Position numbers and translations under genes: made by a program
Source: Bacillota bacterium
Lineage (GTDB): Bacteria > Bacillota > UBA4882 > UBA10575
Reading direction: 5' to 3'
DNA: 57,783 bases
NCBI GenBank assembly: GCA_012838955.1
Contig: DUOH01000037.1
Coordinates: 1-57,783 of the forward strand
In this document: positions 9,065 through 16,377 of the stretch, piece by piece
Layout: each line of letters begins with the position of its first letter
How positions within the stretch are numbered: the stretch's first letter is position 1
Notes under the pieces: generated by a model
Told to the model about the DNA's origin: nothing
Seen by the model: only the letters and a program-made list of their open reading frames with translations
Database searches by the model: none

Positions 9065-9772
9065 ATGAAGAAAGAAGCCCTATTCCTTCAACATCTAAAA
9101 AGAAGATATGGAATTACTAATGTCCAAACCTATCTGCCTACTAATTATCTAGGATTTCATTACTATATTGGTAATACGCGGAAGAGGAAGAAGGTATTCA
9201 TTAAGAGGGAAGGATGTGTTAAGCATGCAGCCGCCCGGGAGGCCTGTATACTCAAGATCCTTAATCATCAACCAAAATCAAATTTTTTCCCCAGATTATT
9301 AGCTTATCAAGCAAAAGGCTGTTTTCCGTTTGTGGCCACCGGCTTTATTCGCGGGTTAACTCTGGATAAATTCCTCCTCTACCACCAGCCGGATCATCAG
9401 GAGAAAAAAAAGCTATTGCACGAAATGACCTTGATTTTAAATGTATTACATGGAACTAAAATCGTACACCGTGACATCAGGCCGTCCAACCTCATGGTAC
9501 AGGCAGGCCAAGATCGGCTTCGGCTTATTTTAATCGATTTTGCCTATGCCGTTCGCTTGCGACCGAATCCCCTGCCTGAATTGGCTTTCTTGGCTAAGAA
9601 CAAACCTATTCGCAGAAAACTCGGCCGGGATTTCAGGCCGGCTCAAGCTTGTTGGGACGACGCCTACTCATTCCGTAAGATCGCGCAGATCATCGAACCG
9701 CAGTGTCGTGAGAAGTTCCCACGGATCTGGTCTGCACTTTCTTCCTCCATCGGTAAAGTAGTTTTTAGGTAA
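9065..9772 (+). CDS. Small protein-kinase-fold protein
   Basis: A 235-residue stand-alone kinase-like domain without signal peptide, membrane segment or sensor domain. Visible kinase elements are a likely ATP-anchoring lysine at Lys47 (VFIKREG) with a Glu in AAAREACIL, a hinge-like ATGFIRGLTLDKFL, the catalytic loop HRDIRPSNL (Asp137, Asn142) and the metal motif as DFA (Asp158) rather than DFG. Arg139 replaces the usual Lys of HRDxKxxN. The rest is short, and the C-terminal lobe appears minimal, as in lipopolysaccharide-kinase or RIO-like small kinases. The main catalytic residues are present, so it may be active, but its substrate (protein, sugar or lipid) cannot be told. It stands alone between terminator-like sequences; a TATAAT at 9028-9033 could be its -10 box. 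A role in envelope sugar phosphorylation is only a guess. Confidence 0.7.
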   Translation: MKKEALFLQHLKRRYGITNVQTYLPTNYLGFHYYIGNTRKRKKVFIKREGCVKHAAAREACILKILNHQPKSNFFPRLLAYQAKGCFPFVATGFIRGLTLDKFLLYHQPDHQEKKKLLHEMTLILNVLHGTKIVHRDIRPSNLMVQAGQDRLRLILIDFAYAVRLRPNPLPELAFLAKNKPIRRKLGRDFRPAQACWDDAYSFRKIAQIIEPQCREKFPRIWSALSSSIGKVVFR

Positions 9773-9812
9773 GGCGGGCGCACATCCTCCGGGATGCCAC
9801 CGCTTTCTTTAT
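9773..9812 (+). terminator. Possible weak terminator after the kinase-like gene
   Basis: The segment contains CATCC and GGATG arms around a 4-base loop, with partial outer pairing of GCGG and CCGC, followed by CTTTCTTTAT. The stem is interrupted, so this is only a weak candidate. Confidence 0.4.
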
Positions 9813-9923
9813 GCCAAAAAGATCCATCGGCTTTTGGTTAATTAATAGCAGGATATTCCGGCTTTTAGCTGGAATAATATTAAAATTGCTTTGCGCGCGC
9901 ATTAATTACTAGGGGGTAAAGAT

Positions 9924-11054
9924 ATGAGGAAAAACAAATCGGTATTATGGGGTATCATCGCCATCCTTCTATGTGTGGCTGTAATCTTGCTAAACAATAA
10001 CCAAACGGAAGAGACTGGCTCCGGATCGTACAAAATCGGCATCGCCACCAGCACTGTTTCACAGAATGAAGATGAGTACAGAGGAGCGGAAGCGGCCATC
10101 GCCAAATACGGTGATCTGATTAAACACGTCACTTATCCGGACAACTTTATGCAGGAGCAAGAGACCTTCATCGCCCAAATCACCGGTTTAGCCGCTGATC
10201 CTGCCGTGAAAGCCATTGTCATCAATCAAGGGGTGCCCGGTACAGTAGCGGCCATTCGGAAGGTCAAAGAAACCCGCCCGGATATGCTCTTTCTCGTGGG
10301 CGAACCGCACGAGGACCCGCCGATGGTGGAAGAATACGCCGACCTGGCTCTGATCCCAGACAATCCGGCCCGGGGCGAATCCATTCCCCAGTTGGCCAAA
10401 GAGATGGGCGCCACCAAGCTTCTACATTATTCATTCCCGCGGCATATGTCTCTTGTCCAATTAGCGGAGAGACGCGATATTATGGAGGCAGAATGCGAGA
10501 AGCTCGGCTTGGAATTTATCTTCGTCAACGCTCCTGACCCAATGGGTGAAGGAGGCGTGCCCGCTTCCCAACAATTCATCTTGGAGGACGTACCACGGCA
10601 GGTTGCAAAGTACGGGAAAGACATCGCCGTCTTCTCCACCAACTGCGCTATGCAGGAACCCTTGATCGTCGCTTCTTTACAGACCGGCGCTATCTTCCCC
10701 GAGCAATGCTGTCCTAGCCCGACTCATGGTTATCCCGGCGCACTCGGCCTGGAGATTACCGAAGAAATGAAGGGCAACTTCCCGGCTATTGTGGAAGCCA
10801 TCAATAAAGAGATCAGCAGTAGAGGAGGAGACGGCCGCTTCGCTACCTGGCCGGTAGCCAGCGGTTACCTGCAAAGCACAGCCTGTGTTGAACTGGCCAA
10901 ACTAGCCATTGAAAAGAAGATTGATCTAAAAGATATGGAGGCAGTCGCCAAAGTAGTTGAAGAAGTCACCGGCGCTTCCATGCGCTTCAGCCGGTTGAGT
11001 GATAACGGCTGTTTCTACATGTTCCTCTCTGATTCCCTGATCTTCGGCGAATAA
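9924..11054 (+). CDS. DUF3798 substrate-binding protein of an ABC importer
   Basis: A 376-residue extracytoplasmic protein. An N-terminal hydrophobic segment (VLWGIIAILLCVAVILL) acts as signal or membrane anchor; the cysteine lies in ILLC, which is not a good lipobox. The rest resembles a periplasmic binding protein fold of the DUF3798 type: YKIGIATSTVSQNEDEYRGAE, a DPAVKAIVINQGVPGT hinge-like segment and QCCPSPTHGYPGALGLEI. Three genes for an ATPase and two permeases follow in the same direction, which identifies it as the binding component of a complete importer. Ligand unknown. The start at 9924 has an AGGGGG site 8 bases upstream. A hairpin after the stop may let this gene be expressed above the rest of the operon. 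Confidence 0.82.
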   Translation: MRKNKSVLWGIIAILLCVAVILLNNNQTEETGSGSYKIGIATSTVSQNEDEYRGAEAAIAKYGDLIKHVTYPDNFMQEQETFIAQITGLAADPAVKAIVINQGVPGTVAAIRKVKETRPDMLFLVGEPHEDPPMVEEYADLALIPDNPARGESIPQLAKEMGATKLLHYSFPRHMSLVQLAERRDIMEAECEKLGLEFIFVNAPDPMGEGGVPASQQFILEDVPRQVAKYGKDIAVFSTNCAMQEPLIVASLQTGAIFPEQCCPSPTHGYPGALGLEITEEMKGNFPAIVEAINKEISSRGGDGRFATWPVASGYLQSTACVELAKLAIEKKIDLKDMEAVAKVVEEVTGASMRFSRLSDNGCFYMFLSDSLIFGE

Positions 11055-11096
11055 GTCAGTGGATCGCAGATCCGGTTTTCTACTTGCATCCTTAGT

Positions 11097-11124
11097 ACAG
11101 AGGCCGGTTTAATCCGGCTTCTGT
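11097..11124 (+). other. Intercistronic hairpin
   Basis: ACAGAGGCCGG (11097-11107) pairs with CCGGCTTCTGT (11114-11124) with one G-T pair and a 6-base loop. No T run follows, so it looks like a partial terminator or an mRNA 3'-end stabiliser between the binding-protein gene and the ATPase gene. Confidence 0.6.
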
Positions 11125-11194
11125 GTTAATTTCCGAAAAATCCATGCCTGTCTGGGGTTTTTCTATTTTGTGAACTTTCGAGAGGGGTTAACAA

Positions 11195-12796
11195 ATGTCT
11201 GCTTCAACCTTTTTAACACTGAAGAATATCAGCAAAAGCTATTCCGGCACCCATGTATTAAAGAAGGTCAACCTATCGGTTAAAGCTGGAGAAATCCATT
11301 CTCTACTCGGAGAGAACGGCGCGGGAAAATCTACTTTAATGAATATCCTCTTCGGCATGCCTGTCATCCATGAAACCGGCGGATATAAAGGTGGGATTAT
11401 ACTGGATGGGGAAACAGTCGCCATTACCTCTCCACGGGATGCGATGAACCTAGGCATCGGTATGGTGCACCAAGAATTTATGCTCTTACCAGGCTTTACT
11501 ATCACAGAGAATATCAAATTAAACCGGGAAATCACCACCGAAAATCCGATCAGTAAAATAGTTGGCAGAAGCCTGGAGACCCTTGATGAAGAGGCCATGG
11601 CTAACGATGCCAGAGCGGCGCTGCAAAAGCTCAACCTGACTGTGGACGAGTCCCTGCCTATAGCGGGCCTGCCTGTTGGCTATATGCAATTTGTCGAGAT
11701 CGCCCGGGAGATCGATAAAAAGAACGTCCGCTTCTTGGTCTTTGATGAGCCAACCGCCGTTTTAACCGAGGGAGAGGCAAAACGCCTGCTCGATGTGATG
11801 AAACGCCTGTCCGCGGAGGGGATCGGAATTCTCTTTATTACGCACCGGCTCGATGAAGTACTGGAGGTCAGCGACACTATCACCATTTTACGCGATGGGG
11901 AGGTCGTTCACCGACTGGCGCAGAACGAAGCAAACGTGGAGCTCCTGGCCGAACTGATGGTTGGCAGAAAAATAGAACGTCCTACCCTTCCCCGACGAAA
12001 GACGGAACCCACTGACGAAGACCCTATTTTAACCATAAGGGACCTACAGGTAAAAATGCCGGGGGAGTTGGTGAAAGGGATCAACCTGAACGTTAGGCGG
12101 GGCGAGATCTTAGGCATCGGCGGACTGGCCGGCCACGGCAAGCTGGGAATCGCCAATGGCGTGATGGGCCTGTATCCAGCCACCGGCAAGGTACGCAAAG
12201 ACGATAAACCGGTAAATTTAGACAGTTCCAAATCAGCTTTGGAGAGCGGCATGGCTTTTGTCTCTGAGGACCGTAGGGGTGTTGGTTTATTATTGACTGA
12301 ATCGATTGAAATGAATATTGCCCTTACCGCCATGCAGATCCAGAATAAATTTCTCCGGCCCGGCTTCTTTTCAGCTCTCAGACTGGAAGATCGTAAGGCC
12401 ATGCGAGAGCGAGCACTCAGATTCATTGAAGAACTGGATATCAGATGCACTGGCCCGACCCAGCCGGTTCAGAGACTCTCCGGAGGTAACCAGCAAAAAG
12501 TCTGCCTAGCCCGGGCTTTTACTCTCGATCCGGACCTGCTTTGGGTCTCCGAGCCGACCCGTGGCATTGACATCGGCGCCAAACAACTAGTCCTGGATTT
12601 ATTGGTCAAATTCAATCGCGAGCGTGGCGTCACCGTGATTATGACCTCGAGTGAACTGGCTGAATTACGAAAAATCTGTGATCGGATCGCCATCGTTTAT
12701 GAAGGAAGAATAGTCGGCATCCTCCCATCAGACGCCTCTGATCTGGAATTCGGGCTACTGATGGCGGGTAAGAACACCCGAAAGGAGGTGGGTTGA
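11195..12796 (+). CDS. ABC transporter ATPase with two nucleotide-binding domains
   Basis: A 533-residue ATPase with two fused ABC domains, of the kind that energises ribose-type and nucleoside-type importers. Domain 1 (residues 1-260) has Walker A GENGAGKST, Q-loop MVHQEFMLLPGF, Walker B FLVFDEPTAVLT and the H-loop LFITHRLDE; its signature is degenerate (LPVGYMQFVEIARE). Domain 2 has a degenerate Walker A (GLAGHGKLGIANG, lacking GKST) but a full LSGGNQQKVCLARAF signature and WVSEPTRGIDIG. This asymmetry is normal for the family. It is preceded by a GAGAGGGG site, and its stop overlaps the start region of the first permease, so translation is probably coupled. Confidence 0.92.
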   Translation: MSASTFLTLKNISKSYSGTHVLKKVNLSVKAGEIHSLLGENGAGKSTLMNILFGMPVIHETGGYKGGIILDGETVAITSPRDAMNLGIGMVHQEFMLLPGFTITENIKLNREITTENPISKIVGRSLETLDEEAMANDARAALQKLNLTVDESLPIAGLPVGYMQFVEIAREIDKKNVRFLVFDEPTAVLTEGEAKRLLDVMKRLSAEGIGILFITHRLDEVLEVSDTITILRDGEVVHRLAQNEANVELLAELMVGRKIERPTLPRRKTEPTDEDPILTIRDLQVKMPGELVKGINLNVRRGEILGIGGLAGHGKLGIANGVMGLYPATGKVRKDDKPVNLDSSKSALESGMAFVSEDRRGVGLLLTESIEMNIALTAMQIQNKFLRPGFFSALRLEDRKAMRERALRFIEELDIRCTGPTQPVQRLSGGNQQKVCLARAFTLDPDLLWVSEPTRGIDIGAKQLVLDLLVKFNRERGVTVIMTSSELAELRKICDRIAIVYEGRIVGILPSDASDLEFGLLMAGKNTRKEVG

Positions 12797-12798
12797 GC

Positions 12799-13878
12799 AT
12801 GAGCAGTCCGTATAGAGGATTGGGAGTTTATGCAGAATTAACGGACCGGATAGAAAAGTCTCTTTCCAGGTTCGGTATTCCCCGTTTGATCATCTCCGGT
12901 TTTCTTTTGTTACTATTCATTTTGGCCTTGATTATGAAGATGGATTTAAAGATCTTAATCAGTGATTCCTTGGTGCGCATCGGAATGAACGGTATCTTAG
13001 TCTTGGCCATGCTGCCCTCTTTACGGTGCGGCGCCGGACTGAACTTCGGCTTACCGGTCGGCGTGATCTGTGGTTTATTAGGCGGAGTACTCAGTTTAAA
13101 TTGGAATATAACCGGCTTTGCCGGATTCTTTACAGCCATCGCTTTCTCCATTCCACCGGCTATCATCGCCGGGTACCTTTACGCCTTATTATTGGAACGG
13201 GTAAAAGGCCAGGAGATGATGGTCGGCACGTATATAGGTTTTTCGGTCGTGGCCGGAATGTGTATCTTTTGGTTAATGGCGCCCATTGATAATCCCGCTC
13301 TCATCTTTGCCATCGGTGGAAAGGGACTGCGCTATACGCTTACTTTAAACGACACTTACGCGAAGATTCTAAATAACTTTTTATCCTTTTCTCTTTTGGG
13401 AATAACCATTCCCACCGGTTTGCTCCTTTTCTTCCTCCTCTTCTGTGTCCTGATGTATTACTTCTTTCGCTCCAAGATCGGCCTGGCGATGACTGCTGTT
13501 GGCGCCAATCCGATGTATGCGGTCTCTTCCGGGATCAACGTGCGGAAGATGCGGATGAGTGGTATCATCCTTTCCACAGTCTTGGCAGCCATTGGTATTA
13601 TTGTCTATTCCCAGAGCTATGGATTCCTACAACTATATACCGCACCCTTGTATGCTGCGTTTCCGGCCATGGCGGCTATTCTGATCGGCGGGGCCTCACT
13701 TGCGCGCGCCTCCATCAGCCATGTGCTCATCGGCACCATACTTTTTCAGACCTTGCTGACCATCGCCCTACCAGTCACCCAAACCATCCTGCAAGGTTCG
13801 GATATTAGTGAGATCGCTCGGATCATTATTAGTAACGGCATGATCATCTACGCCCTGACCCGGGCGGAAAGGAGGTAA
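12799..13878 (+). CDS. ABC transporter permease, subunit 1
   Basis: A 359-residue membrane protein with about eight to ten hydrophobic segments (for example LIISGFLLLLFILALIM and LGITIPTGLLLFFLLFCV). The segment GLNFGLPVGVICGLLGG corresponds to the conserved GINxGxEGxxLxGA region of ribose/nucleoside-type BPD_transp_2 permeases. I prefer the ATG at 12799, because AAGGAGGTG lies 8 bases before it; the TTG at 12793 is too close to that site. It sits 4 bases past the overlap with the ATPase gene and 6 bases before the second permease, in one transcript. Confidence 0.9.
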   Translation: MSSPYRGLGVYAELTDRIEKSLSRFGIPRLIISGFLLLLFILALIMKMDLKILISDSLVRIGMNGILVLAMLPSLRCGAGLNFGLPVGVICGLLGGVLSLNWNITGFAGFFTAIAFSIPPAIIAGYLYALLLERVKGQEMMVGTYIGFSVVAGMCIFWLMAPIDNPALIFAIGGKGLRYTLTLNDTYAKILNNFLSFSLLGITIPTGLLLFFLLFCVLMYYFFRSKIGLAMTAVGANPMYAVSSGINVRKMRMSGIILSTVLAAIGIIVYSQSYGFLQLYTAPLYAAFPAMAAILIGGASLARASISHVLIGTILFQTLLTIALPVTQTILQGSDISEIARIIISNGMIIYALTRAERR

Positions 13879-13884
13879 CAGAAG

Positions 13885-15066
13885 ATGCAAGAGAAAACGG
13901 CGCCGCCTACTCCCCGCCTGGAAGATCGGATCCTGGCTGTATTAAGCAGAAACGCTGTGCCAGTATTCTTTGCCGTCCTTTGTCTGGGGGGGATTATCGC
14001 CGCCAGACTTGATATTAACTTTTTGGTCAATGAGGTTTTGGCCAGATTGGGCAGGAATTCCATTCTTGTCCTCTCCTTGCTGATCCCGGTCATGGCTGGG
14101 CTGGGATTGAACTTCGGCATTGTCATCGGCGCGATGGCCGGACAGATCGCCTTAATCATCATCACCCATTACCGCCTGACCGGTCTGACCGGAATCTGTA
14201 CCGCCGCTCTGCTCGCCATCCCGTTTGCTCTCCTCTTTGGCTGGTTGACCGCTTTAGTCTTAAATAAGGCTAAAGGCCGGGAGATGGTAACCGGGATGAT
14301 TCTTGGTTTCTTTGCCAACGGCCTCTATCAATTGGTCTTCTTGGTTCTGACCGGTACTGTGATTCCCATCAAAGACGAGATGCTTCTCCTCTCCTCGGGA
14401 ATCGGGGTACGTAACACAGTAGATTTGATTAATGTCGCCGGTTCCCTGGATCGAGCCCTTGACTTCCTTTGGAACGGATTAATCCTGGTTAATTGGGGTC
14501 CTCTCCGTCTCGGCCCTTGGCGCGTACCCGTCTTTACCCTGGTGCTAACCGGTCTGGTCTGTGCAGCCACTTCTTTTCTAATCAGGACCAGATTAGGCCA
14601 GCAAATGAGGGCGGTCGGGCAAGATAGCCGCATTGCGGAAGTGGCCGGTATTAATGTGGACCGGATCCGGACAACCGCCATCATCATCTCCACTATTCTG
14701 GCTTCCTGGGGCCAGTTGGTTTTCTTACAGAATATTGGCACCATGAACACGTATAACAGTCATGAACAAGTGGGGATGTTCGCTATTGCCGCCCTGTTAG
14801 TCGGGGGAGCCACCACCCGCCGGGCTACCATTTGGAATGCCCTCATCGGCGTATTGCTTTTTCACACCCTCTTTGTGGTCTCTCCTTTAGCCGGGCAAAA
14901 GATCTTCGGTATTCCACAAGTAGGTGAGTACTTCCGGGTTTTTTTAGCCTACGGAGTCATCGCTGTGGCCTTGGCCCTACACGCTTGGCAGAGCAGTCTA
15001 CGTAGAAAAACCGCCAAGCAACACGGGGAAAAAGAAAACTCTCTGGAAAGCCGACCTCAAGATTGA
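13885..15066 (+). CDS. ABC transporter permease, subunit 2
   Basis: A 393-residue multi-pass membrane protein, sister of the preceding permease. It shares the arrangement PVMAGLGLNFGIVIGAMAGQ (the motif equivalent to GLNFGLPVGVICG upstream), the KAKGREMVTGMILGFF segment (compare VKGQEMMVGTYIGF) and a C-terminal GMFAIAALLVGGAT block. The two genes presumably arose by duplication and form a heterodimer. The C terminus is a hydrophilic basic tail. Start chosen at ATG 13885, after an AAAGGAGGT site. A bidirectional terminator follows the stop. The importer's substrate is unknown; no catabolic gene sits in the operon. Confidence 0.9.
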   Translation: MQEKTAPPTPRLEDRILAVLSRNAVPVFFAVLCLGGIIAARLDINFLVNEVLARLGRNSILVLSLLIPVMAGLGLNFGIVIGAMAGQIALIIITHYRLTGLTGICTAALLAIPFALLFGWLTALVLNKAKGREMVTGMILGFFANGLYQLVFLVLTGTVIPIKDEMLLLSSGIGVRNTVDLINVAGSLDRALDFLWNGLILVNWGPLRLGPWRVPVFTLVLTGLVCAATSFLIRTRLGQQMRAVGQDSRIAEVAGINVDRIRTTAIIISTILASWGQLVFLQNIGTMNTYNSHEQVGMFAIAALLVGGATTRRATIWNALIGVLLFHTLFVVSPLAGQKIFGIPQVGEYFRVFLAYGVIAVALALHAWQSSLRRKTAKQHGEKENSLESRPQD

Positions 15067-15090
15067 AATACCGGATTCTCATCTGTATAG

Positions 15091-15119
15091 AAAAAAGCCC
15101 CAATCTATCAGGGGCTTTT
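15091..15119. terminator. Bidirectional terminator between convergent genes
   Basis: AAAAAGCCCC and GGGGCTTTT flank a loop of about 10 bases, with A/T runs on both sides. It lies between the forward permease (stop at 15066) and the reverse uxuA gene (stop at 15185), so it can serve both. Confidence 0.85.
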
Positions 15120-15184
15120 CCTGTTTAAGCCTTATAAAATCCACAGCTTCATACACGATTACTGAATTCAACGGCTTTCAGTGG

Positions 15185-16273
15185 TCAGACTCCTTCCTCG
15201 GCCTTCTTCAGCTTAGTAATGGCTTCCCATAACCCGTAGAGATAGGTGGCGCCCAATGCCCGGTCATAGAGGCCATAACCGGGCCGGGCTTTTTCGCCCC
15301 AGATCATTCTGCCGTGATCGGGGCGGATATATCCGTTGAAACCACTATCGTGCAAGGCCTTCATGATCGCAAAGAGATCCAGATCACCATACACGGTGGG
15401 ATGGGCGCTTTCATCAAAGTCCTGTGGGGCCAAGCGTTTAATATTTCTGAGATGGACAAAGGGCACCCTGCCCTGTGCGGCGAACTCTCTCGCCATGGCC
15501 GGGAGATCATTCTCCAGATTGGCGCCGAGCGAACCTGTACAAAAAGTAAGGCCATTAGATGGGTTTTTGTTTAAAGAGAAGAACGTCCGGAGATTCTGCG
15601 CATTGGTGATCACCTTCGGCAGGCCAAAGAGCGGCCAAGGCGGATCATCCGGATGGATGGCCATTTTTATCTGATATTTCTCCGCATAGGGAAGCACCAC
15701 ATCGAGGAAGTACTTCATATTAACCCAATATTGATCGATAGTTATGGACTGATAATACTCAACATCCGCCGCCATAGCGGCTAAGCGTTCTTCTTCCCAA
15801 CCAGGGAGGGAGTATCCCCCAGACTTACTAAGCATCGCCGTAGCCATCTTCAAGGGATTCATCCGCAGCACTTCTTCATGCCGATACGACATGACAAAGC
15901 TGCCGTCGGGCAATTGCCGGTGCAGATCGCTTCTAAACCAGTCAAAAACCGGCATGAAATTGTAGCACAAGCACTTGATCCCAATCATCGAGAGGTGGGC
16001 CATGGTTTTTATATAGTTTTCGATATATTGGTCCCGGGTGGGTAATCCTTTCTTGATGTCCTCGTGAATATTGACACTCTCGATCACTTCCACTTCCAGA
16101 CCGGCGGCGATGATCTCCTCCTTGAGCGCAATTAACTGTTCCAAGGGCCACACTTCACCTACAGGGACCTTCGGTAGACAAGTAGCTACTCCGCTGATCC
16201 CGGGGATCTGCTTAATCTGCTGCAAGGTGACACTATCATCTTCGCCCGGGAACCAACGTAGGATCAGTTTCAT
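15185..16273 (-). CDS. uxuA: Mannonate dehydratase
   Basis: A 362-residue enzyme that dehydrates D-mannonate to 2-keto-3-deoxygluconate in the glucuronate branch. The family pattern is clear: the start KLILRWFPGEDDSVTL, GISGVATCLPKVPVGEVW, the metal-site region AIHPDDPPWPLFGLPK, FCTGSLGANLEND, FVHLRNIKR and the end GYIRPDHGRMIWGE. It is the last gene after GH67 alpha-glucuronidase and GH3 beta-xylosidase, which supply the (methyl)glucuronic acid it would process after UxaC and UxuB (neither is in the window). Start at ATG 16273 with a GGAGGGGGGAG site. About 100 bases separate it from the GH3 gene; I see no terminator there, so co-transcription is likely. Confidence 0.95.
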   Translation of the reverse strand: MKLILRWFPGEDDSVTLQQIKQIPGISGVATCLPKVPVGEVWPLEQLIALKEEIIAAGLEVEVIESVNIHEDIKKGLPTRDQYIENYIKTMAHLSMIGIKCLCYNFMPVFDWFRSDLHRQLPDGSFVMSYRHEEVLRMNPLKMATAMLSKSGGYSLPGWEEERLAAMAADVEYYQSITIDQYWVNMKYFLDVVLPYAEKYQIKMAIHPDDPPWPLFGLPKVITNAQNLRTFFSLNKNPSNGLTFCTGSLGANLENDLPAMAREFAAQGRVPFVHLRNIKRLAPQDFDESAHPTVYGDLDLFAIMKALHDSGFNGYIRPDHGRMIWGEKARPGYGLYDRALGATYLYGLWEAITKLKKAEEGV

Positions 16274-16377
16274 GCCTCACTCCCCCCTCCACTATGGACT
16301 TGAGATTTATACCGATGACTACCGTATCGCTAAACAGCTACGGAATAACTGCGACCCCGCCGCCAAAGTATTGCCCA

